Shown one piece after another: positions 39,870 through 51,248 of a stretch of DNA of 64,000 bases. Below the pieces are notes generated by a model, which saw nothing but the letters and a program-made list of their open reading frames with translations, was not told the origin of the DNA and did no database searches. Within the stretch, counting starts at the first letter, position 1. Each line of letters opens with the position of its first letter. The stretch comes from Aquilaria yunnanensis (lineage: Eukaryota > Streptophyta > Magnoliopsida > Malvales > Thymelaeaceae). Made by a program: the position numbers and the translations under genes. The stretch spans positions 39,292,492 through 39,356,491 of the forward strand of contig CM077600.1 of NCBI GenBank assembly GCA_039654915.1, in the 5' to 3' direction.

Positions 39870-40581
39870 CTAAATTATTCATATAAGAAGGAAGTGTTGT
39901 GTGGTATCAGCCGTTACCTTGCCTCTGGCCTTTCCAACGTCCGTATACTGTGGTATAATTCTCTGGACAAAAGACCAAATGATCGGACGTTTCACTGTCG
40001 GTAGCAAAAGAAAACGTTGACGCCAATTTTACTTATGGCAGGCAGCCAGATGCAATGCATATTAAGATGAGAAATTTGAGACATTTATTAATTTCTCTAC
40101 TCAGGATAGATGCGATTCCTACTACTTCTGCTACGGCACCACGAAACTTACAAGCTTGGTTGTTCAAAGCTTAAGTAGAAAATGCATCTGTTTGGTTTTT
40201 ATAAGCTCTTTTAGGCTAGCTCCCGCATAATTTATCACGAAGCTCGTTCACTAAGATGGCAGATTTGCTTCCACGAGTTTCCGCCTTTCCCGTCAAGGCA
40301 ACAGAATACAAATATAAGAAGAGGCTCTCAAGTATTCTCGAGAACGATGATATGTCCAATGCTCCCTTTATTGTATCGTGAAACAGAGAGAGATGTTAGA
40401 AAGACAGCAATCCCAGGCACCAAAATGATACTATTCACACAAAAATAATTTTACACAGGTAAATCTCTCGGTATGGACAGGCCTATGATAACAGCAGAGA
40501 TGCTGGATAGACATTGTACACGATGATACATCTTCTCCAATCAGTTGTATTCCCAGGCTTTGCTTTTTCCTGATTTGTCAG
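39870..40581. other. intergenic and 3' flank of the SFT2-like gene
   Basis: Unique-looking DNA; the right part is probably the 3' UTR of the SFT2-like gene. It includes the small open frame at 40256-40381 listed separately. Confidence 0.4.
40256..40381 (+). CDS. small open reading frame, 41 aa, unrecognised
   Basis: ATG to TGA encoding a 41-residue peptide that begins MADLLPRVSAFPVKATEYKY and has a basic YKYKKR patch. It has no signal peptide or membrane segment and no family match that I recognise. It lies antisense to, and downstream of, the SFT2-like gene. It may be a chance frame or a gene fragment. Confidence 0.15.
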   Translation: MADLLPRVSAFPVKATEYKYKKRLSSILENDDMSNAPFIVS

Positions 40582-43500
40582 TCAGAACCCAGTATCAAGG
40601 CAAGATGACATGATCTTTGAAACCATGGACCTTGCAAAAGGGATATAACTCAAGCTATACCTGCAGGTCACCCGAAACCATCCAAAGTGAAACAATTCAG
40701 ACAGAAACTTGAATGATTTTCCTAATAACAGAGCACAAAAAACCTAACAGGTCCAATGAGGCAAAATGTGAAACTGAGACTGGATAATGCTCCAGATTTT
40801 GACAGATGAACCAAAAGTTACTTTGTTTCAAGAAAAAATGGTGGCTTGGGCTATTTACACTGTTCTATTTATCTCGGATAGGAGATGTGGTAAAATGAAT
40901 GGGACATTTCAACCATTATTCAGACATGTGTTGCTGATAGGAAGATATGTTCATGGAAAAGAACCTATATGAATGCCTCTCCTTCAACATTCCCAGGTCA
41001 ATTCTTTCATGCAAAGGGAATATGAAGAAAATTGGAAATCTCAAATCCTATCCAACCTTGTTTTTTTTTTTTTTTGTGGGGGGCTGGGGTTGCAGGGGGC
41101 ATGGGCTATTAAATGGAAACACAGTTACTGTCAGAACCATCACTTGGGAAAATTAAAATGAAAGTTAAACATCTAAAAGATAGATGAGTTCTTAGACGTA
41201 CCAAATCAGTGCACCAAATTCTAAAATGATTGCTAAAAGTGTCAAGAGCTTACTATGAGCCTGTAAGATGAGAATAAAATTCAAAAGGTAAGTTCCTGTT
41301 CTAAAATTGTGCAGTTGAATATCAGAAAATAAAAGAGCCTCAGAGGAGATGAAAAAAGCAAAACTGGAGAAGGCCAAACTTAACTTACATAGAAAGCACA
41401 AAATAGAGCAATCACCATGCTTGCAAGATATAAGGCTGTTGCATAAATACGAACAGGATCAAGCATCATATTAATCTGCTTCTTTGGACCAATGAGGAAC
41501 CCTGTGCTGCCACCCGAAAATTTGAACTTAGCATCTAGGATGAAAATTGAAAAAGTGCATACACTGACACACCAATGAAAACAAGGGAATGGAATGCAGA
41601 CCATGAGCAACCAAACCTTCACGAACATCGTATAAGAAAAAAAAATGGAAGAAGAAGGAAAAGGACAAAAGCCTTCTGACATTTGGAACGCAAAAGCTGC
41701 CACCTTTTTAGTAGTATTAATTATTCCAAGTATAATGGGTTCTAAGGGAGGGGTCGCAGCAGGAGTTGTAACAATGAGGAAGTTAAGATAGATGTGTGAT
41801 CAGACAATGACTGGTAGGGTTAGAATTGAAAGATAATGGATGAGGCAAAAGTGGATTTGATTGACCAAGAAGTAAGTGGAAGGACACCTCAGAATGTTAG
41901 GCCATATTGAACTTAGACCAAGAGAAACACCAGGACATAATAGTGATATGCTACTCAGATATAGGAGGCAGAAGAGGGGTAAGTGGTTTTAGGCCTAAGA
42001 ATATATACATAGAAGTAGAGCAGAAAAATCTTGCTCTGTATGAACTTTTGGCAGAAGTTACCTCAACCTAAGAAGACTAAAACATACAATTCATGTGGCT
42101 AACCTCAACCAGTTTTGCGTTGAAGGTCAAGCTGGTCGATTGATTTGATCGGACATTGGAATGTGACAACCAGTAACGGTGGCTAGAACTAAAGCCCTAA
42201 GCATGACATCTGTGATCTGTCCATCCTTCGGCCTAATGGAAGATTTTGATTTATCTGAAATAAAACTGAGCAGACTCCAACTAGTAGTGCATGCCATGCT
42301 GGGGTTTGAAAAAGAAAAGAATTTTAAATCAGGAAAAAGAGGGGGAAAGAGACAACTGAACAGATTCATCAAATTCTTGAGAAGCAAAGGTGTCAAGGAA
42401 AGAGTATCTTGCTAACAGGTACAGCACATAAATTTGAAAATAAAACATAATTGAGAAGAATAACTAAATGCCAAGAATATAATGATGGGTATACTTCTGT
42501 CACAGTTTATAAGGGATTAAGAAAGAACTTCTGCACTCGGATTATCAGTTGGGACAGGCAGACAATTTAGAATAAATAATTAAGGAAGCTAACAGTTAAT
42601 GTCTTAAATAAAAATTATGCTACAATTTGGGTGGTGGTTGGCGGGGTGCACACTCTCCAGTGCTAAACATAGCGATACTTGCTATATTCAATCCTGACTT
42701 TGTAAAAGCCAATTACTTTGAGCTTAAGCCTTAGGTGACTTTAGTTTATCTGTAGTGTCTTACGGAATTCTACCGTTTATATAATCAAACTGACAGGAAA
42801 GGCCTTTACAGGTTTACAAAAGCTTCTTCGTTTGGTGACTGTGGATCACAATATAAAACTTACAGAATATGCTGTAATATTTTATGTTGACTAGTCATAT
42901 TACTACACAATCTTCCACTTGCAAGACATGTACATAGTGACAGCAGCATAGACACAAGCACCAAAAAAACGCATACACACAGGTTGGAGATGACAGACAA
43001 GCAATCATGAAAAGTAAACACTAACCTTCCAAGAGCGAGTAAATTGCCAAATGTGAAGGTAATTCCAAACTTAATTGGATGGAAGAACACAAGGATTGAC
43101 TGTGGAAAGAAAAGATAAGAAGAAAAATAAGAAGAATTGGTTCGTGCATTAGAATAACGGATAGGAACACAAAATATAAATGGATAAAGCATCAGAATAC
43201 AGCAGACAGGAACAATTACAAACAAATTTGCCTCCCTATTGATTTCGTGAAACACTTACTCCAAAAGTTTCCTAAGTTCTCATATCATAGCTATTTCAGC
43301 AATTTTAGTTTGCTATGTTAAAAGGGATCAAGAGTAATGGTTAATCACATTTTCAGGTAGTACTTAAAATACTCTAGCTGCAACATCACAAGAATGGCAT
43401 TGAATTCGAGAACAGATACTCACCAGAAAGGTGCAAGTTAGTCCAGCAGTCAAGCATATCGCGAACCCGTAAAGCCTCTGCCATACACAAGAACGCAGAT

Positions 43501-43732
43501 TATCGCCTAAAACACCAGCTACATAGTTTTGTTTCCACAGACACGGGCTAGAAGTAGATCAAATGGAAGAGGCAAAAGATCCAAAGAAAACCTGTTTGGT
43601 TGTCAAGGTACAGTTGCGATTGAAGTCGTCGACAAAGGAGAAGGAATTGGTTTCCTGAGGCAGCTGCTCCTCGTCCGCTTCCACTCCGACCAGCATCTTC
43701 ATCTTCTCAAATGCGTGGTTCATCTTCTCCAT
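40582..43732 (-). CDS. SFT2-like vesicle transport protein (Got1/Sft2 family)
   Basis: Six exons (minus): 43732-43592, 43477-43424, 43099-43026, 41506-41389, 41260-41202, 40660-40582; 525 nt, 174 aa. Sft2-type proteins are small Golgi membrane proteins with four transmembrane helices, implicated in fusion of endosome-derived vesicles with the Golgi. The N-terminal cytosolic part (MEKMNHAFEKMKMLVG; FSFVDDFNRNCTLTTKQR) precedes hydrophobic segments in LYGFAICLTAGLTCTFL, ILVFFHPIKFGITFTFGNLL, YATALYLASMVIALFCAFYV and LLTLLAIILEFGALIWYSLS. The conserved loop STGFLIGPKKQINMMLDP sits between helices 2 and 3. The end is YIPFARSMVSKIMSSC. Intron 3 (41507-43025, 1.5 kb) is long and shows no other gene. 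Confidence 0.92.
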
Positions 43733-44661
43733 TTTGGAACTTCAATTCTTTAGATCTGAGGAAAGGATTTGGCTGCTTTTTTTATGTTTCCTTCGATTTT
43801 ACGAAAAAAACCGTGGAAGCCAACAGCAAGCACTGATTTTGAGCTTGGAGCTGGAGACCCTTGCGGCTGAGGATGGTCAGCCGAGAAAGGTCACACACAG
43901 TCCTAGATCCTTTTGTATTTTTCCATTTCAGTCTTAGAACTTATCGTTTTATCAAACCTGTCCTAAAACTTGCAAATCGTCCGCCACGTCAGTCCAATCG
44001 CTCCAGCTCCAAGCACAGTTTTCAAGATGAAAAAGCTGATGTGGCAGTTAAATGTTGCAAGTCGGTCAAACTCTGCCCGAAACTCTTTTGACCGATGCCA
44101 AGTCACTCTTTCACGGTGAATTGTGGTTTGTGATGGCCAAAGTGCAGCAAGCTCTTTGAACTTTCTCAACGCAAACGAGTTGCCGAATTGGCCCTGACAA
44201 AAACTCGGTCAATACCAACCCTCCAACTTTCCAACTCGGTACTTTTTGGTCCATCAGCTAATGGAAGTGTTCATGTGCATTCACGTGATTATAACACCAT
44301 CTTCATTTGATTACTGCAATGGTGACATAGCGAGGATTTTGGAGAGAAACGAAGTGAAAAAAAATTTAGAGAAATGCTACAAGTAATATGTTTTTCATAA
44401 AAAATCCTACTATATCTTACATGCACGGTTTGATTGTTCTTATAAAGTTAAGAGGATCCAATTGATTTTTCTACATCCAGCATTATACTGATATTAATAT
44501 AGGATTTAGTAAGGTTTTTGTATACTATTTTTAATCTGTTTAGAAAAATTAATTTTTTTATGAATAGTGGTATATGTATAAAAATATTTATAAAATCTTA
44601 GGTGACATAGTTTATTAGACAATTGTAAAAATAAGTATGACACATTAACGTTCAACATCAA
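43733..44661. other. promoter side of the SFT2-like gene and intergenic DNA
   Basis: The region before 43900 is probably the leader and promoter of the SFT2-like gene. The rest has CACGTG-free, mixed DNA, becoming AT-rich after 44340. Small frames here have no family features. Confidence 0.35.
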
Positions 44662-45439
44662 CTAGTTTCATAACCCGTCTAACGGACGGGATAGTATTTC
44701 ATATTAAAATGTGTATTCAACTTAATGTATATTAAAGAAAATAAACATTTAATTTGAATAAGAAAATGTTTTATGTTGATATTACTAACTGTGTAAAAAG
44801 GCAGAAAACTCATATATTGGTGATGATCTATTTCCAGAAATTAAGCAACAATATCACATTCTTCCATAAGTTTGATCATGGAATTAAAAGTGTGATCAAA
44901 TGTGTAGCAGATGCATAAATTGAATGAAATGAAGTAATAGGAAATTCAAGAAGATAAATAGTACATAAGGACAACAGAAGAAGTAAAAATTAAAGTAATA
45001 TGTTTACAAAAGGAGATTATTAAGTAACTTGATTAAATAAGTTAATGGCTTATATTATTGATTATTTGACAATTAGTTATGAACCACATAGTAAATAAAC
45101 AGTGTAATAGGTAGTTTGAATCCATTAATTTATTATGGATGTACTATGTTATACGTATGTTTTTATAATATTGTAAGTCTTGTAATGCATCATTAAATGT
45201 GAATGACAATTAAAAGTGAATAAAATGAAGAAAATACCTACAAAGCCATAAATATAGTTAACGAAGAAGTATTCACATGGGGATATCCTAAACCCTAAGC
45301 ATCTAAACCGTAGCCATTAAATCCTCAAAAGTAAGTACAAAACTCTAGTCAAATCCGTGAAGCATTACAAGTAAGGATCTATACTTAGAGATAATCAGCA
45401 TTTGCTTCAAACCAAAAAAATTAAAAAACTAAAATAATT

Positions 45440-45896
45440 TGAGCATTCGGTTCAGTTAATTTAGTAATTTGGTTCAGTTTCAATTGAAGCCGATTTACAA
45501 AAATGTTAATTTTTTTTCAATATAGGTTAATCTGGTAATTGAATTAACCAAATTTTTTATTATTAGATTTTTTTCATAGACAATGAAGCTACAAACTAAC
45601 CCAAATTCTCTTAAATTCTTGTTTTCTTTCTTTCCATAGACAATAAATATTGTATATTAAATAAAATTTGGAAGGAAAAATAATGCCCTTCTCTCATTCC
45701 CTCTCTCATAGATTCTCACTCATGTTTTTTTTTTTACTAATTTGGTTTGGACCAAACCAAATAAAAATATTTTGATTCAGTTTGAGTTTGGTTTTAAAGG
45801 CTAATTCGGTGTATTCGATTTCTTATTATGTAAAACTAAAAATCAAATAAACTGACTAATTCAATTTAATTTAAACAGAATAAACCGAATGATCAC
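45440..45896. mobile_element. possible hAT-like relic, about 0.45 kb
   Basis: GAGCATTCGGTTCAGTTAAT on the left and the complement of GATCATTCGGTTTATTCTGT on the right face each other, with many TTCGGTT/AACCGAA-type subterminal motifs. Flanks are too decayed for a TSD. Confidence 0.35.
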
Positions 45897-47589
45897 CTCT
45901 GCCCATACACGTCATCTACAAGATATTATTCGCACAACCTTAATTAAAGCAATTAAAAAATAATTTGTTTGAAATAGTATGCAAAATATTGTAGACTATA
46001 TTACCCCAATTAAATAGCAGCATACTACATTTTTTATGGCTAATAAGAATGAGGATAGGACAAAAGGGGAAAAATTTAGAATAAAAAAGATGTAAGCTTA
46101 CAAAAAGTGAATGAGTACTTATGAAAAAAATCTATAAAATTATTTTTTGTTTAATTTTATCTTTTAAGAAATGTATTAATGAAATAATAATAGTCAAAAG
46201 AAATTATTGTATTAAATAAATAATTTTAGAAAATAATAATAGAAAATAAATGATTTTTGAATTAAGATATGTATTAAATAAATAATAATAGCCCGAAAGA
46301 AATGATTGTTGTAAAATAATTAATTTTACAAATTAGTTATTTGTTTTTTTAAAAACTTATTCAGAAAATGTTTTTAATTTATTCTGTTAAACCTTAATAA
46401 AGAATTTAAATTAGTTAACCAAATATTTGACAATAAAATAACTATTTATAATTAATTCTGAAAAATTTCAAAAACTTTGGAGGAGTGGCTAAAATGTAAA
46501 CATGCTAATGTTAAGGACTATATAGCAGGCACTAAGGAGAATTTAGGTCAAAATGTAAGACGGAACAAAGAGAAGGGACTTGGCTGTAATTTTTCTGAAT
46601 GTAAATATAAAAATTAGCGCTAGCCACCGCTTTCAGTCGTCTCTTTCTCTCTCTACTCAGTCACTCTCTGCCTTCTCTCTAAAAAAGGGCCGACGTCTGC
46701 TTTTTTGTGGGTTGCACTTCCGTATAGCTGTATATTCAGGTGGCGGCGACACTAGTCAATTAGATTATCAGAGAACAACAGCCATGTGATTCAAGTTTCC
46801 GGCTGTCAACTGCTGTCACTATGCATTTTTCGACCACTGTGCCTTCTAGCCGACATAAATTTTCCCTTTTAAAAAAAAAAATTACATGAATCAAAATTTT
46901 TTTTATCTCTACTCTAGCTTTGTCTAAACAAATTTTTCTTAAAGATGCACAGTTTTTGCTAGAGGGAATCAAAGTGTTCGCCGTCAATTTTTTTAAGGGA
47001 ACCCTAGGATATTCAAATGGTTTCACTCTTCTCACTTTCCTCTTTAACCTCTAGCACAATGATTTGTTGAGAAACCAAACAATTTAACAGATCTGTTATA
47101 TAAAGATATGAACCCTAGCCTTTTTCTTTTGTTCCTCACTTCCTTTTTTACTTTACTGGGTGTTTTTGATTCGAAACTTGTTCGATCTATAGAAGATGAG
47201 CATCAGGTCACCAAGGCATAACATGCGTCGTTGGCTGGACAACGCGAGTTCATCACGCGCCTCCGACTAAGGCAGAGCTTTTACAGAGAAGGCTAAACCC
47301 TTCGGAGACGAACAACCCTCTGGTGAAAAAGTGGTGGACTACACAAATTATGGCTGCCGCCCATAGCCGGAAGAGTGCGTCACCAACATGCGCTTCCTTC
47401 CCTGGCATTGTTTTTTCAAAAGGTGCTTTACAGCTCCAGTTGAAATCATTTTTCTCAGCTTCTCTATGTTTTGCCACCTATGATTTAAAAGGCTAACTAT
47501 TTTTTTTATTGCATGTGTTCCGAGACATACAACACACCATGCCTCAAATGGTAAGATTAAGAAAGAAGAGCTAAAACTGTTAAGCAATA

Positions 47590-49090
47590 AGGTAAACAGT
47601 ATTACCTCTTCCTAATTACTTAAGCAATATTTATAATTGTTGTTGTGGGTGTATTGTGGTTACCTACGTAAAAATCATCCGTCTCATGTAAAAATCGTAA
47701 CAGATTTAAAAAATTTTTTTTAATAAGAAAACATTTCATTATTGGCTTTAATGTTTCTTTATTTACCTAGCCTCATGGGAATTGTTATGTGTATGTCAAT
47801 AAAACAAATGCATGATACTTAGATCAAAATTTTCCTTGTAGGAACTGTTTAGAATATGTTGATTATGGAAAAGATTGCGATACATAGAGCAAGCGAAAAA
47901 AAAAACAAAGAAAGAAAGTGGATCATGTGAACCGATATTAAATTGCATCCTATTTGTTTTGGTTGCTTCTTTGGCTGATTCTGCTAGGTGTGAAATGACT
48001 TTGTTGTTTGCTGTCATGAATGCATAGTAAAACAAATATTAAATTTCTATACTGAAGAGATTCAATGAAGAAAAATGAGGAGAAAAATACTTGTTCTCAG
48101 AGGTGCTGGTACAATTCCTCCTTGCCGTTCTTGTTTTGTGTAAGTAGAAAATGTTAATAACATATGATTATAGTTTTACCTTTTCCTTAAGCAACATTTT
48201 TGCTTGTTGTGTGTGCATTGTAGTTAATACTTGTGTAAAACTTGTGAGTCTCGTGTTAAAAAAATAAATTTAGAATCTGCTTTATTGAAGAAAATATTTC
48301 ATTATTGTCCTAAATGTTCATGTCTTTATTTACCTAGCTCCCACTGGTAATCGTCAAAGAGTATGTTAATAGAACAAATGCATGCTACGTAGATTAGAAC
48401 TTTCCCTATAGGAACTGTTTAGAGTATGTTAATTATGAAAATAATTGCAATACATAGATAAAGCAATAAAAAAAACAGAGAGAAAGTGGATCACATGAAC
48501 CTATATTAAATTGGTACCTATTTGTTTCAGTTGTTGCTTTGGCTAATTCTGTTGGGCAAATGGCTTTACTTTTTGCTGCCATGAAAACGATTAATGCATG
48601 GTAAAAAATATTAAATTACTGTATTAAAAAGGTTTAATAAAAAAAAAAAGTGGAAGCAGGATACCTGTTCTCAGAATTACTGTTATAATTCATTTGTTTC
48701 AATTGTTGCGTTGGCTAATTCTGTTGGATGTCAAATGGCTTTACTTTTTTGCTGCCATAAATGCATAGGAAAAAATATTAAATAACTATACCAAAAAGGT
48801 TCAAAAACAAAAGAGGAAGTATAATACTTGCTCTCAGAGTTGCTGCTATACTTCCTCCTTGCTGTTGCAGTTTTTTGTACAAGTAGAAAATGTGAATAAG
48901 ATATGTTATTGGTTTTATGTTTTCCTGGAGCAATATTTCTGGTGTTGTGGTTAATGACCATGTAAAACTTATAGGTCTCGATTAAAAAATGTAACAGATA
49001 TAGAATTTGGTTTTTTTTTTTTTTCAGAAAACGAATGCATGCTAGTTATTGAAACTTTCACTATAGGAACTGTTTAGATAAAGTAAATCA
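47590..49090. repeat. degenerate tandem repeats, units of about 0.55-0.65 kb
   Basis: TAGGAACTGTTTAGA recurs at about 47840, 48411 and 49066, each time preceded by ATGCATGAT/ATGCATGCT and an AACTTTCCCTATAGG-like stretch. TTTACCTAGC...CAAATGCATG blocks and AAGTAGAAAATGTTAATAA/AAGTAGAAAATGTGAATAA blocks recur with the same spacing. A shorter internal duplication containing GGCTAATTCTGTTGG occurs at about 48540 and 48713. No coding capacity. Confidence 0.8.
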
Positions 49091-49386
49091 TGAAAAATGA
49101 GTTACAACATAAACCTGGTAATTCTTTGCTGCCGAGACTTCTTTGCTGGAAAGTGATGAGATTCTTTGCTGGGCTGGAAAAATGATGAGATTTTGTAGAA
49201 ATGATAAGAATCTTTGCTAGCAGTGCTTCTTTGTAGGTTCTGGATGACAGACAAAAGAACTGCTACAGACGTAGAGAACAAACAGAAGTGCTGCTTTTCT
49301 ACTTCAGAAATTTCGAGCAAGGAATGATTTTTTTTTTAAATGTAAAAAGGAAAGCGAAACTATAATATACTAGCCTTTTATATTGA

Positions 49387-49906
49387 CGTTGTTGTAACTG
49401 TGTGTAAGTTATAGGCTAGAGCAATTGGGGAGCAAGGCGGTTACCGGATTAGGCTGAAAGGGCAAAAAAAAAAAAAACACTTTCAAAAATTCACCTAAAC
49501 AGGCAGAATATGAAATTATTTGTTTTTAAAGTAGATTTAAACTTAAATGTATATGGTAGTGGGTGAAACGGTTTAGGAACCGCATGGTCGTGGGATGAAA
49601 CTTGCTTTTCAAGCGTTTGATCATCAGTTTTCAAAAAATAATGTTAAAATATTTTGACAGGTGTCATTTTCTAAACATATATGTTAAAATTGTAAATACC
49701 TGTAGATGCCGTTAAAATCAATCAATCAGTTTCTGACACGTGTCCTCTTTAAGGGGCATAAGTGGAAATCGCCATGTGTCAATTTCTAGTACATTTGAAG
49801 TTACAGGTGTTGTGCTGATGTTTTTTTTTTAATTTTAAAAATATGTGAAATGACAATATAGCCAAAATACCTGTTTTCATATCTATTTATAAATATAAGT
49901 TTATAA
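49387..49906. other. intergenic, nothing recognised
   Basis: Short stretch between the Helitron candidate and the next MULE. It includes a poly-A run near 49467. No gene seen. Confidence 0.4.
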
Positions 49907-49916
49907 ATTAATTTTT

Positions 49917-50960
49917 GGATAAATTGTAAGATTAGACCTTAACCTTTAATTATTGTTTCACCTTTTCAACCTCAATCTCAAACTTGCACATTTTACCTCC
50001 CAAACCTCATTAAAACATTTTATTTTAGATCTTTATGTAACGGGAAATCGTTAATTTAGACTGCACATACCATATCAGGATATTTTTATAAGAAAAATAC
50101 TAATTTTAACCCTTGAAAACTTTTACCTTTAACAAAGAATTATTAAAAGTTTGAAATCTAACAAAAAAACTCCTTAAAAGACTTTGGCACGATTCGGTCT
50201 CCTTATCCCGGCGGCCTTTCTCTTCAGCCAACCTTCTCCTACCTCTCCTCCCTATTCGGCCTCCTCTCCACAATACCCAACCGGCCGCTCACTTCGGACA
50301 ACGAGAAATCGGGCCTCGATTAGGAGGAGCGACGACAAATCGCGACGTCAAATCACAACATCCTCGATTTGAACCATCCCTCGTCGTCACGATTTCGAAA
50401 CCCCATCCGGGCCATCGTAATTTCGAGTCACGATTCCTGTTGCATTTTTCCTGTGTACCTATTCCCGTTCCCAGGGAAATGGAAACGAAAAGAGTGAGAA
50501 GCCAGTGTGGGTTGCGGCAGATGGTGCGAGGAAAGGGAACAAGGGCTGGGGACGGCGGGTGGAGAGGGACGTGGCCAGAGGAGAGGGTTGGTCGGAAAGA
50601 ATCAAATCTGTGAAGGACAAGAAAGGGTTGCCCAGAAAGAATTGGATCTGTGAGACCTAATGGCAGGGAGGGCCGAAGAGAGACTAGGGAGGTTGAGATG
50701 AGGAAAGGAGTTTGATGTTAGATTTAAATGTTTTAAGGATTTTTTGTTAAAAGGAAAGGTTTTCATATGCTAAACTTAGCATTTTCTCCCATAATACTGT
50801 GCTGATGTTGTGTTTTTCATCTAAACTAATAACTTCCATCACGTAAATGTCTAAAATGAAACGTTTTAACGAGTTAAGGAAGGCAAAATTTGCAACTTGG
50901 AGATTAAAGTTAAAACTGGAACAATAATTAAAGATTAAGGGGTAATCATGTAATTTATCC
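49917..50960. mobile_element. MULE (Pack-MULE-like) with about 220-bp TIRs, 1044 bp
   Basis: Left end GGATAAATTGTAAGATTAGA and reverse-complemented right end GGATAAATTACATGATTACC begin TIRs followed over about 200 bases (shared CTTTAATTATTGTT, TTAAAAC, TTTCATTTTAGA-type blocks). A perfect 10-bp TSD ATTAATTTTT flanks it (49907-49916, 50961-50970). The interior, about 50180-50690, is conspicuously GC-rich against AT-rich TIRs; it has short frames (50184-50372 +) but no recognised gene, so it may be captured host DNA. Confidence 0.88.
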
Positions 50961-51248
50961 ATTAATTTTTAATACACGGTACAGTTTTGATTGGTCCAAT
51001 CACATACAAAATTAATTAATCAGTTTCACCTTAATCACTTTTTAAAAATTTCCCTCAAATACAACTTTAGCAATTAAGAAAACAGAGAGATAAAGAATAG
51101 TGGTACATGCATTAAAAATGTTGTATTAAAATTTTTTAAAATCTCGCCTCACATAATTTCAGTAGGATTTGAAGAAATAAATAGGACAAAATTAAATTTC
51201 ATGTGTTAAATTAAATTTTATCACATAAGATCCTATATAAATATTTTA

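Larger units (their letters stand above)
44662..49386 (-). mobile_element. candidate non-autonomous Helitron, about 4.7 kb
   Basis: On the minus strand the 3' end shows the Helitron layout: a perfect 6-bp-stem hairpin CCCGTCCGTTAGACGGG (44674-44690), 8 bases, then CTAG (44662-44665) followed by T. A plausible 5' end on the minus strand is TCAATATAAAAGGCTAGTAT beginning at 49386, but the base before it is G, not the expected A. The interior has tandem repeats (47590-49090), an AT-rich part, a hAT-like relic (about 45440-45895) and a GC-richer part (46600-47560) with a pyrimidine-rich stretch. No Rep/helicase was seen. The 3' end is better supported than the 5' end. Confidence 0.4.

Noticed and set aside
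42127..42415. Overlapping frames of 78-89 codons on both strands
   Set aside because: They lie in the long third intron of the SFT2-like gene and show no family similarity that I can recognise.
43941..44240. Apparent TIR-like strings near CCACGTCAG and AACTCGGT
   Set aside because: I could not find a matching inverted partner or target duplication, so no element is called.
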